DNA of 6,576 nucleotides from the NCBI GenBank assembly GCA_027010005.1, contig JALVCM010000507.1, forward strand, positions 1 to 6,576, written 5' to 3'. The notes below the pieces were generated by a model, which did no database searches, was not told the DNA's origin, and worked only from the letters and a program-made list of their open reading frames with translations. Positions 1 through 5,888 of this stretch are shown in pieces (position 1 is the stretch's first letter; each line of letters starts with the position of its first letter). Source of the stretch: Thiohalobacter sp. GTDB lineage: Bacteria; Pseudomonadota; Gammaproteobacteria; DSM-19610. Position numbers and translations under genes: made by a program.

Positions 1-86
1 GCCCTCACGCGCGGCAAGTTAATGGCGGGTTTGGCCAAATATTACCCGGCTATGGTATGGTCACCCCTGTATTTAAGGCCAACCCC

Positions 87-113
87 TTGTCAGGCTTTTA
101 TTAATTCTAAATT
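87..113 (+). promoter_or_regulatory. Weak candidate sigma-70 promoter before ctpA
   Basis: TTGTCA at 87-92 matches the -35 consensus at five of six positions. TAAATT at 108-113 matches the -10 consensus at four of six, but the 15-bp spacer is short. It lies in an AT-rich stretch 38 bases before the ctpA start, where a promoter would be expected. An operon promoter further upstream, before the preceding gene, is equally possible. Confidence 0.2.
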
Positions 114-117
114 TCGA

Positions 118-135
118 GGCGACAACAGCGTCGCC
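118..135 (+). other. Small hairpin in ctpA leader
   Basis: GGCGAC at 118-123 is perfectly complementary to GTCGCC at 130-135, with the six-base loop AACAGC. No T-tract follows, so it is not an intrinsic terminator. It ends five bases before the likely ribosome binding site (141-143) and could influence leader stability or initiation. The stem is short enough to be chance. Confidence 0.35.
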
Positions 136-150
136 AGGTCAGGTTTATAA

Positions 151-1473
151 ATGAGTGTAAAACGGCAAAATATTGTTCTGGTGCTGATTGGATTGACTAT
201 CGGCGTTTCCCTCTCGATCGGGCAAGGCGTGTTTGCAGAACGCGAAGCGCCGGCCGCGGTGCGTGGTCTGCCGGTCGATGAACTGCGTACCTTTACCGAT
301 GTCTTCGGTCGCATAAAGAACGACTATGTCGAGGATGTCGAAGACAGCGAGCTGCTGGAGAACGCCATCCGGGGCATGCTTTCCGGTCTCGACCCGCACT
401 CGTCCTACCTGGACCGCGAACAGTTCAAGGAGCTGCAGGTCGGCACAACCGGTGAGTTTGGTGGCCTGGGTATCGAAGTCGGTATGGAAGACGGTTTCGT
501 CAAGGTCATCGCGCCTATCGATGATACGCCTGCCCAGCGGGCCGGCGTCAAGGCAGGTGACCTGATCATTCGCCTCGACGACACGCCGGTGAAAGGCCTG
601 ACACTGAACGAAGCCGTGAAAATCATGCGTGGCAAGCCGGGTTCGATACTGAAGCTGACCATTGTGCGCGAGGGTGTCGAGAAGCCACTGAAGATAGAAA
701 TCAAGCGTGACATCATCAAGGTCAAGAGCGTCAAGAAGCGCATGCTGGAAGACGGCTTTGGCTACGTGCGTATCTCACAGTTCCAGTCCAAGACTGCGGA
801 TAACATGGTCAGTGCAATCGAGGAACTGAAAAAGCAGGCCGGTGGTTCGCTGAAGGGTATGGTGCTTGACCTGCGCAATAATCCGGGTGGCGTCCTGAAC
901 GGTGCAGTCGCCGTATCGGATGCCTTCCTCAGGAAAGGGCTGATTGTCTATACAGAAGGCCGTGTCAGTGATTCGCGACTGCGTTTCAATGCCACACCGG
1001 ACGATATTCTCGACAGCTCGCCACTGATTGTACTGGTCAACCAGGGTTCGGCATCTGCGTCAGAGATCGTGTCCGGCGCACTTCAGGACCACAATCGTGC
1101 CATCATTGTGGGTACACAGACATTCGGCAAGGGCTCCGTACAGACGATATTGCCCCTGAGTAACGGTACGGCAGTGAAGTTGACCACGGCACGCTACTTT
1201 ACCCCCTCCGGCCGGTCTATCCAGGCAGAAGGCATCAAGCCCGATATCCTGCTTGAACAGGTTCATGTTTCCGCCGTTGAGCGGACCTTTGACCCGATCA
1301 AGGAAGCAGATTTGACCGGGCACCTGGCAAACGGCAATGGCAAGAAGAAAGCGAACACCGGAGATTCAAAGGAGAAGAAAAAGGCTGAATCACTGGCACA
1401 GACCGATTACCAGCTTTATGAGGCGCTTAATTTACTTCGCGGTCTCGCCATACAACGGGAACATATGCAATGA
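151..1473 (+). CDS. ctpA: S41 family carboxyl-terminal processing protease (CtpA)
   Basis: This is a 440-residue periplasmic serine protease of the C-terminal processing family (MEROPS S41A), which cleaves envelope proteins near their C termini. In Pseudomonas the CtpA homologue degrades peptidoglycan cross-link hydrolases. Residues 7-29 form a hydrophobic signal segment ending VFA, a plausible cleavage site. An N-terminal helical region carries the DPHSSYL motif (81-87). A PDZ domain spans about 100-180 (GGLGIEV, then AGVKAGDLI at 131-139). The protease core includes LRNNPGG (241-247), GSASASE (299-305) and TFGKGSVQ (324-331). The catalytic residues are Ser302, Lys327 and Gln331, with Asp313 also conserved; the Ser-to-Lys distance of 25 matches Prc and CtpB. 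Length fits the short CtpA class, not the 680-residue E. coli Prc. A Lys-rich low-complexity stretch lies at 398-412. The stop overlaps the next start as ATGA. Confidence 0.95.
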   Translation: MSVKRQNIVLVLIGLTIGVSLSIGQGVFAEREAPAAVRGLPVDELRTFTDVFGRIKNDYVEDVEDSELLENAIRGMLSGLDPHSSYLDREQFKELQVGTTGEFGGLGIEVGMEDGFVKVIAPIDDTPAQRAGVKAGDLIIRLDDTPVKGLTLNEAVKIMRGKPGSILKLTIVREGVEKPLKIEIKRDIIKVKSVKKRMLEDGFGYVRISQFQSKTADNMVSAIEELKKQAGGSLKGMVLDLRNNPGGVLNGAVAVSDAFLRKGLIVYTEGRVSDSRLRFNATPDDILDSSPLIVLVNQGSASASEIVSGALQDHNRAIIVGTQTFGKGSVQTILPLSNGTAVKLTTARYFTPSGRSIQAEGIKPDILLEQVHVSAVERTFDPIKEADLTGHLANGNGKKKANTGDSKEKKKAESLAQTDYQLYEALNLLRGLAIQREHMQ

Positions 1474-2282
1474 CAAAAATAACCGGCTTCTGGCCGGTTC
1501 TTTTTTTGTGGATTCTTTTTACCGGGCAGGCACAGTCACAACCGCCGGCCGTCATTGGTATCATCATCGATGACATGGGCAAGCGGCTGGAAACCGGTCA
1601 GCGAGCACTCGCCCTGCCCGGCCCGGTGGCTTGTGCTTTTCTGCCGCGTGCGCATTACACCCGTGAGCTTGCCAACCAGGCCAGTGAGCGGGGACATGAA
1701 GTGTTACTGCACCTTCCCATGGACAGTGTCGATGGCCGCCCGCTGGATGCCGGCGCGGTTACCCTGCAAATGACAGAACACGAGTTTGTCGGTACCGTGC
1801 TCGAAAACCTGCGGCGGGTGCCGCATGTGACAGGCGTGAATAATCATATGGGCAGTCTGTTGACCCGCCACCCCGGCCACATGCGCTGGCTGATGGAAAC
1901 CCTTCAGCGGCAGGGCGGCCTGTTTTTTGTCGACAGCCGGACCACCACGGCAACCGTGGCCCAGCAGGTTGCGGACGAAACCGGCATCCCGGGTATCCGG
2001 CGCAATGTATTTCTCGATAACAGTCTTGATAAAAAGGATATAGCCTTTCAGTTCGACAGGCTGGTAGCATTGGCACGTGAGCAGGGTAGCGCGCTGGCGA
2101 TCGGCCACCCTTACCCGCAGACACTGGCCGTGCTGGAGCAGCGGCTTCCGCAACTGGCCCGGCAGGGTATCCGCCTGGCGCCGGTACGGGATTTGATAGC
2201 GCAGCAGGAGGGTGAAAAGACATGGCAAGCGTACTGGTCCCCCTCGCACAGGGATGTGAAGAACTCGAAGCCATCACTGTAG
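1470..2282 (+). CDS. Divergent polysaccharide deacetylase family protein (YibQ-like)
   Basis: This 270-residue protein belongs to the divergent polysaccharide deacetylase family (Pfam Polysacc_deac_2, formerly DUF610), which includes E. coli YibQ. The family has a carbohydrate-esterase-4-like barrel; its substrate is not established to my knowledge, and an envelope glycan is inferred. Residues 1-21 are a signal peptide (GQA before QSQ), so the product is exported. Family landmarks are IIIDDMG (31-37, metal-binding Asp pair), HLPMD (81-85), NHMGS (125-129), DSRT (155-158), FLDN (181-184) and IGHPYPQT (211-218). The ATGA overlap with ctpA, a weak ACGGGA six-mer at 1455-1460 and the signal peptide all support the start at 1470. 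Unusually, codons 5-13 also encode a perfect intrinsic terminator. The last 20 codons overlap the next gene in another frame, which suggests a C-terminal extension. Confidence 0.9.
   Translation: MTKITGFWPVLFLWILFTGQAQSQPPAVIGIIIDDMGKRLETGQRALALPGPVACAFLPRAHYTRELANQASERGHEVLLHLPMDSVDGRPLDAGAVTLQMTEHEFVGTVLENLRRVPHVTGVNNHMGSLLTRHPGHMRWLMETLQRQGGLFFVDSRTTTATVAQQVADETGIPGIRRNVFLDNSLDKKDIAFQFDRLVALAREQGSALAIGHPYPQTLAVLEQRLPQLARQGIRLAPVRDLIAQQEGEKTWQAYWSPSHRDVKNSKPSL
1481..1507 (+). terminator. Intrinsic terminator inside signal-peptide codons
   Basis: AACCGGC (1481-1487) pairs perfectly with GCCGGTT (1493-1499) around the five-base loop TTCTG, followed by C and seven Ts (1501-1507). It starts seven bases after the ctpA stop codon, the usual place for a terminator, but lies within codons 4-13 of the downstream deacetylase gene. 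The preceding AAAAAT (1475-1480) gives a T-tract on the minus strand too, so the hairpin is potentially bidirectional. Ribosomes re-initiating at the ATGA overlap would cover the 5' arm, so termination may depend on translation. The sequence features are clear; activity in vivo is inferred. Confidence 0.75.
2206..2212 (+). promoter_or_regulatory. Strong ribosome binding site inside upstream gene
   Basis: AGGAGGG lies nine bases before the ATG at 2222, a near-perfect Shine-Dalgarno sequence. It is embedded in the deacetylase coding sequence (codons for QQEGEK) and supports 2222 as the true start of the DJ-1 family gene, despite the 61-nt overlap this creates. It is the strongest ribosome binding site on the plus strand here, so this gene may be translated well independently of its neighbour. 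Confidence 0.8.
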
Positions 2283-2767
2283 TTGACCTGATGCGTCGCG
2301 CAGGCATCGATGTCGTGACGGCCGGACTCGATGACCGGCCGGTAAAGGCTTCCCGTGGAACCGTCCTGGTTCCCGACAGCACGCTGGATGAAGCCCTGAA
2401 GTACGATTACGATATGGTCGTGTTGCCGGGAGGACTGCCTGGTGCCGACCATCTCGACAATGACCCGCGCATTCACACCTTGCTGAAAGAGATGGCGGCC
2501 TCCGGTCGCTATACTGCGGCCATATGCGCGGCACCCAAAGTGCTGGCGCACAGCGGGCTGCTTGAAGGCCGGACCGTGACCAGTTATCCGGGTGCCCTCG
2601 ATGCTGTCAGCGGCATCGAGTACAGCACACAGGCGGTGGTCGAGGACGGGACGGTGATTACCTCCCGCGGTCCCGGTACCGCCATGGATTTTGCCTTGAC
2701 ATTGATCGAGCGCCTGGTCGGGAAAGTAAAACGTGATGAAGTGGAAGCGGCATTGCAGCGGCCATAG
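2222..2767 (+). CDS. DJ-1/YajL family protein
   Basis: This 181-residue cytoplasmic protein belongs to the DJ-1/PfpI superfamily, DJ-1 branch (related to human PARK7 and E. coli YajL). Members sense oxidative stress through a reactive cysteine; chaperone, glyoxalase and deglycase activities have been proposed, the last disputed. Cys102 in the AAICAAPKVLA elbow (99-109) corresponds to DJ-1 Cys106, and Glu16 in GCEELEAI (11-18) to Glu18. RRAG (25-28) supplies the equivalent of Arg28. LPGGLPGADHL (68-78) and TSRGPGTAMDFAL (147-159) are further family signatures. The position of human His126 is Tyr122 here (SYPG). Length is typical and the protein looks complete. It follows the deacetylase gene with an out-of-frame overlap of 61 bases. 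The exact activity cannot be decided from sequence. Confidence 0.93.
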   Translation: MASVLVPLAQGCEELEAITVVDLMRRAGIDVVTAGLDDRPVKASRGTVLVPDSTLDEALKYDYDMVVLPGGLPGADHLDNDPRIHTLLKEMAASGRYTAAICAAPKVLAHSGLLEGRTVTSYPGALDAVSGIEYSTQAVVEDGTVITSRGPGTAMDFALTLIERLVGKVKRDEVEAALQRP

Positions 2768-2768
2768 T

Positions 2769-2795
2769 ATGACCAGCCTGCCGGATATCCCATGA
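2769..2795 (+). CDS. Possible eight-codon coupling ORF
   Basis: An ATG one base after the DJ-1 stop (2765-2767) opens an eight-codon frame, MTSLPDIP. Its TGA (2793-2795) overlaps the ATG of the DUF389 gene (2792-2794) in an ATGA arrangement. The DUF389 start has only a weak GGA at 2783-2785 before it. Ribosomes finishing the DJ-1 gene could therefore re-initiate here and be carried to the next start. This is inference from spacing; a chance ATG is the simpler explanation. Confidence 0.2.
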   Translation: MTSLPDIP

Positions 2796-3793
2796 AACTC
2801 ATCGAAGTCGTTGCCGATGCCGGCCACCTGGATACGCTGGTCGGTCTGGCGGAACAATATGGTGCACTGGATTGCTGGTACAGCCAGACGGTTGAAGACC
2901 AGCGCCGCAGTGTACGCATGCTGGTAGCCGATGATGCGCGACAGACCGTGCTGGATGCCTTGCAGAGTTTGCTGGGTACCGCGGAAAATGCCCGCATCAT
3001 TGTACAGCCGGTTGAGGCTGTCCTGCCCCGCCCTGCCCCGAAAACCGATGAGGCCGCAGACAATGGCAGCACGCCGGCAAAGTCAGGAAGCGGCCTGACG
3101 CGTGAAGAGTTATACAACGAGATCGAAAAAGGCGCGCGCCTGAATGCGAATTTCCTGATCCTGGTGTTTCTTTCCACCGTGGTGGCCGCGATCGGGCTGC
3201 TGGAAGACAATGTCGCCGTTATCGTCGGTGCGATGGTTATCGCGCCCCTGCTCGGCCCGAATATCGCACTGGCATTTGCCGCTACGCTGGGTGACCGTGA
3301 TCTCCTGCAGGAATCCCTCAAGACCAACCTGGCCGGTGTGGCGCTGGCGCTGGTACTGTCGTTCCTGATTGGCTGGTTCTGGCCGGTCGAGGTGCCGGGA
3401 CCGGAGATCCTTTCACGTACCACCGTGGGCTTTGATGGCATCGTGCTGGCGCTGGCCTCAGGGGCGGCGGCAGTGCTTTCGCTGACCAGTGGTGTTGCCA
3501 GTGCCCTGGTGGGTGTGATGGTCGCCGTCGCGTTACTTCCGCCAACTGCGGCACTGGGGATGATGCTGGCCTCTGGTCAGTCCGATATGGCAACCGGTGC
3601 CGGCCTGTTGCTTGCGGCCAATATCGTGTGCGTGAATCTGTCTGCCAACCTGGTTTTCCTGGTCAAGGGGGTGCGTCCACGTACCTGGCTGGAAAAACGC
3701 AAGGCACGCCAGTCTGCCGTATGGATTGTCCTGTTCTGGCTCATCGCGCTGGTGGTGCTGGTGGCGGCTGTTGACCTGAGGCATCTGGTATAA
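2792..3793 (+). CDS. DUF389/TIGR00341 family multi-pass membrane protein
   Basis: This 333-residue inner-membrane protein has the architecture of the TIGR00341/DUF389 family, whose function is unknown. Residues 1-78 form a soluble, ferredoxin-like or regulatory-looking domain starting MKLIEVVADAG. A Pro/Ala-rich linker at 79-104 follows, then the membrane domain. Likely membrane segments are about 119-137, 140-163, 178-197, 214-235, 236-260, 268-292 and 308-327. Family-typical stretches include AIGLLEDNVAVIVGAMVIAP (133-152), LLGPN (153-157), SGVASALVGVMVAVALLPP (233-251) and ANIVCVNLSANL (276-287). The small-residue and Pro-rich helices suggest a transporter- or channel-like core, but no substrate can be inferred. 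It is the last gene of the plus-strand cluster, 24 bases after the DJ-1 gene, with a weak ribosome binding site. Its stop is followed by a long untranslated stretch. Confidence 0.88.
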   Translation: MKLIEVVADAGHLDTLVGLAEQYGALDCWYSQTVEDQRRSVRMLVADDARQTVLDALQSLLGTAENARIIVQPVEAVLPRPAPKTDEAADNGSTPAKSGSGLTREELYNEIEKGARLNANFLILVFLSTVVAAIGLLEDNVAVIVGAMVIAPLLGPNIALAFAATLGDRDLLQESLKTNLAGVALALVLSFLIGWFWPVEVPGPEILSRTTVGFDGIVLALASGAAAVLSLTSGVASALVGVMVAVALLPPTAALGMMLASGQSDMATGAGLLLAANIVCVNLSANLVFLVKGVRPRTWLEKRKARQSAVWIVLFWLIALVVLVAAVDLRHLV

Positions 3794-3835
3794 GGTCCGG
3801 TTCGGTAAATCTTGCAGGTGTCGAGTTTGTTTACG

Positions 3836-3876
3836 AAAAAAGCGGGCTTGCGCTATTCCGGTGGCGGTACGCAAGC
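3836..3876 (-). terminator. Candidate terminator of the ubiEJB transcript
   Basis: Read on the minus strand, GCTTGCG (3876-3870) pairs with CGCAAGC (3852-3846). The 17-base loop contains a smaller CCG-CCAC-CGG hairpin. Four bases (CCGC) separate the stem from six Ts (3841-3836). Orientation fits a transcript coming from ubiB, whose stop lies about 360 bases away; I found no better minus-strand candidate in between. The gap between stem and T-tract, and the long loop, make it weaker than a textbook terminator. Confidence 0.5.
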
Positions 3877-3974
3877 TACTGATAAATATACTATATAAGC
3901 AGCTTCTGACAGACGGGACGCGTCGGGTTATTTTACATTCAACAGACAAGATTTTCGTGGGGTGTACTAACCTC

Positions 3975-3995
3975 TTGAATTTACGTGTAATTCAA
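3975..3995. repeat. 21-bp dyad TTGAATT-N7-AATTCAA
   Basis: TTGAATT (3975-3981) and AATTCAA (3989-3995) form perfect 7-bp arms around TACGTGT. The AATTCAA arm recurs at 4034-4040. The 7-7-7 symmetry is typical of binding sites for dimeric regulators. As RNA it would be a weak AU-rich hairpin. No gene start lies close downstream, so an operator role is uncertain, and AT-rich DNA produces such dyads by chance. Confidence 0.35.
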
Positions 3996-4202
3996 AACAG
4001 GCACGGTTGTTGCTCCAGGTAATACACAACAAGAATTCAACGCAGTCAATGTCAGTGTGGATGGAGTGCTTGCAGAACACGGTGTTGGAGGAGAGAGAAC
4101 CATAACAAACGCAGTTGATTCGGAGGAGTCACACAGCGAAACAGGACAACAACAAGGCTCAATTTACAAAAATAGCGAAAAGCAACCAAAGAGCCAGATT
4201 TT

Positions 4203-4226
4203 AACCCGCCACAAGGCGGGTTTTTT
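4203..4226 (+). terminator. Intrinsic terminator, plus strand
   Basis: AACCCGCC (4203-4210) pairs perfectly with GGCGGGTT (4215-4222) around the tetraloop ACAA, with a T-tract at 4221-4226. On the minus strand the hairpin is followed by AAAATC, not Ts, so it acts mainly on plus-strand transcripts. These would be the ctpA-to-DUF389 operon (about 410 bases past its last stop codon) or a small RNA starting within the intergenic region. It ends 13 bases before the ubiB stop codon. Confidence 0.9.
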
Positions 4227-4238
4227 ATGCCTGGCGGT

Positions 4239-5888
4239 TTAATCCGCTTCCCAGGCCGCCAGGAACAAAACGGCAGAAATCCCACCAAATACCCAGCTCA
4301 ACAAAGGCGCGCCAGCCAGCATGGCCGGTGTGTAACCGTCGAGCCCGTAGATCAGCGAGGCGCTGACAAGAAAGCCGCTGCCAAGAATGGCGTATATCGT
4401 ACGCTGGCTGGAACGCTGCATCTGCCGGCGAAGTTTTTCCAGTTGCTTCGATTCCCATTGCACATGCAGCTTGCCTTCGGACGCCTGTTGCAGGGTGCGG
4501 TGGACCAGTTCGGGAATTTCCGGCAGGCGTTCGCTCCATTCGGGGAAACTGTGCTTCATGCGGCTGACAAATGCACGGGCACCCACCTGTTCGCTCATCC
4601 AGCGTTCCAGGAATGGCTTGGCCGTTTGCCACAGGTCGAGGTCCGGGTAGAGCTGCCGGCCCAGTCCCTCGATGTTGAGCAGGGTTTTTTGCAGCAATAC
4701 CAGTTGTGGCTGGATCTCCATATCGAAACGACGCGCCGTCTGGAACAGCCGCAGCAACAGCTGGCCGAAGGAGATTTCCTTCAGCGGTCTTTCAAAAATA
4801 GGTTCACACACAGAACGGATGGCCGATTCGAATTCGTCGACCCGCGTGCCCTTTGGCACCCATTCCGACTCAACATGAAGCTGTGCCACGCGGTAATAGT
4901 CACGCCGGAAGAAGGCCAGGAAATTTTCCGCCAGGTAGCGCTGGTCGACCGGGCTGAGGGTGCCCATGATGCCGAAATCCACGGCCATGTACTGGCCTTC
5001 ACGGGACACAAAAATATTGCCGGGGTGCATATCGGCATGAAAAAAGTTGTGTCGGAAAACCTGGGTAAAAAAGATTTCCACGCCGCGTTCGGACAGGGAT
5101 TTCATATCCACGCCGGCTTCGCGGAGCGCGTCGAGGTCACTGACCGGGATGCCGTAGATACGCTCCATCACCATGACGTTACGGTGGCAGTAGGGCCAGT
5201 ACACCTCGGGAACATGCAACAGGTTCGAGCCTTCGAAATTACGCCGCAGTTGCGAGGCATTGGCGGCTTCGCGCAACAGGTCCATTTCTTCGTAGAGAGT
5301 TTTTTCGAACTCGGCAACGATTTCTCGCGGGCGCAGCCGTCGTCCTTCACTCCAGTAACGTTCCGCGAGGCCGGCGATGTAGTGAAGCAGGCTGACGTCA
5401 CGGCGAATCACCGGCTCGATGCCGGGCCGCAGCACCTTGACGACGACATCCTCGCCACTGTTGAGCGTGGCGGCGTGGACCTGTGCCACGGAAGCGGAAG
5501 CCAGTGGTACGGTTTCAAAGCGGGCAAAAATATCCTGTACCGGACGACCGTAGGTCTGTTCGATGATGGCAGTGGCGAGTTGACTGTCAAAGGGAGGAAC
5601 CTGGTCCTGTAACTTTGCCAGTTCATCGGCGATGTCGTCAGGCAGCAGGTCCTTGCGGGTGGACAGGATCTGTCCGAACTTGACGAATATCGGCCCAAGG
5701 TCTTCCAGCGTGCGGCGGATGCGCACGGCGCGTGGTGTGCGTCGGCTGAGAATGTGCCAGGGCGCCAGCCAGCGCAGGAAACGCACCGGGCGGAACAGGT
5801 GGGTGGCGAGGATGACCTCGTCGAGCCCGTTTCTGACCAGCACCCAGTTGATATGCAACAGCCGCAGCAGCTGGCCGGGCCGGATCAC
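4239..5888 (-). CDS. ubiB: UbiB, ABC1/ADCK kinase-like ubiquinone biosynthesis protein
   Basis: This 549-residue protein is UbiB, an atypical kinase/ATPase of the ABC1/ADCK (UbiB) family needed for aerobic ubiquinone synthesis. It is thought to support the membrane-associated Ubi enzymes rather than catalyse a ring modification itself. Family motifs are KFGQ (70-73), the Ala-rich loop [10 protein letters not shown] (129-138), catalytic Lys151 in VVVKVLRPG, an ExD-type Glu201/Asp203 in [19 protein letters not shown] (284-291) and DFG (304-306). [11 protein letters not shown] (241-251) and CEPIFERPL (361-369) are typical of proteobacterial UbiB. Two C-terminal membrane helices lie at about 497-515 and 522-545. 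Length matches E. coli UbiB (546 residues). The start is a GTG whose bases overlap the ubiJ stop as GTGA; GGGAG at 5897-5901, eight bases upstream, supports it. It is the last gene of the ubiE-ubiJ-ubiB cluster. Confidence 0.97.
   Translation of the reverse strand: MIRPGQLLRLLHINWVLVRNGLDEVILATHLFRPVRFLRWLAPWHILSRRTPRAVRIRRTLEDLGPIFVKFGQILSTRKDLLPDDIADELAKLQDQVPPFDSQLATAIIEQTYGRPVQDIFARFETVPLASASVAQVHAATLNSGEDVVVKVLRPGIEPVIRRDVSLLHYIAGLAERYWSEGRRLRPREIVAEFEKTLYEEMDLLREAANASQLRRNFEGSNLLHVPEVYWPYCHRNVMVMERIYGIPVSDLDALREAGVDMKSLSERGVEIFFTQVFRHNFFHADMHPGNIFVSREGQYMAVDFGIMGTLSPVDQRYLAENFLAFFRRDYYRVAQLHVESEWVPKGTRVDEFESAIRSVCEPIFERPLKEISFGQLLLRLFQTARRFDMEIQPQLVLLQKTLLNIEGLGRQLYPDLDLWQTAKPFLERWMSEQVGARAFVSRMKHSFPEWSERLPEIPELVHRTLQQASEGKLHVQWESKQLEKLRRQMQRSSQRTIYAILGSGFLVSASLIYGLDGYTPAMLAGAPLLSWVFGGISAVLFLAAWEAD

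Larger units (their letters stand above)
1..150 (+). other. Region upstream of ctpA
   Basis: No gene can be identified with confidence here. Frame 2 ends at a TAA at 20-22, which could be the tail of an upstream gene; envC commonly precedes ctpA in gammaproteobacteria, but six codons are too few to recognise. Frame 1 is open from the window edge to a TAA at 148-150 that abuts the ctpA ATG, and contains an ATG at 22, but its translation resembles nothing I know. The second half is AT-rich and reads like a promoter and leader. An AGG at 141-143, seven bases before the ATG at 151, is the likely ribosome binding site of ctpA. Confidence 0.4.
3794..4238. other. Low-GC region between convergent operons
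   Basis: No convincing gene lies in these roughly 445 bases between the DUF389 and ubiB stop codons. By my count GC is about 44% over 3961-4200, against about 59% in neighbouring coding sequence. Contents in order: a minus-strand terminator-like hairpin (3836-3876), an AT-rich block with TATACT (3887-3892) lacking a matching -35, the dyad TTGAATT-N7-AATTCAA (3975-3995), a GGA-rich segment (4059-4146), an A-rich unstructured stretch (4161-4190) bracketed by GGCTC and GAGCC, and a plus-strand terminator (4203-4226). One plus frame stays open from 3991 to 4242, but it runs through the terminator into the ubiB end and resembles no known protein. The region could be two overlapping 3' untranslated regions, a small RNA gene, or a decayed insertion. 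Confidence 0.6.

Noticed and set aside
3018..3037. Short tandem repeat CTGCCCCG
   Set aside because: Two imperfect copies encoding the Pro/Ala linker of the DUF389 protein; ordinary low-complexity coding sequence.
3842..3900. Cyclic-di-GMP (GEMM) riboswitch suggested by the string ACGCAAGC
   Set aside because: The GEMM consensus GGCAAAC strand and second helix are missing, no gene start follows on the plus strand, and the string is explained as one arm of the minus-strand terminator hairpin.
3912..3934. GACG/CGTC hairpin followed by GGGTTATTTT as a terminator right after the DUF389 gene
   Set aside because: The stem is only 4 bp and the T-tract is interrupted and offset by GGG; much weaker than the terminator at 4203-4226.
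3964..3970. TACTAAC, resembling an intron branch-point motif
   Set aside because: A chance heptamer in a bacterial sequence; no intron domains or splice context nearby.
4087..4128. Two GGAGGAG motifs as ribosome binding sites of small genes
   Set aside because: No ATG, GTG or TTG start followed by a plausible frame lies at a suitable distance after either motif.
4052..4288. 78-codon minus-strand frame reading from the ubiB 3' end into the intergenic region
   Set aside because: It starts within ubiB in another frame, has no ribosome binding site that I can see, and its translation has no recognisable features.
4227..5612. 461-codon open frame on the plus strand, antisense to ubiB
   Set aside because: It is a shadow of the ubiB codon pattern: rich in His, Gln and Phe, without recognisable domains, and starting inside the plus-strand terminator T-tract. 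The minus-strand UbiB call is certain.
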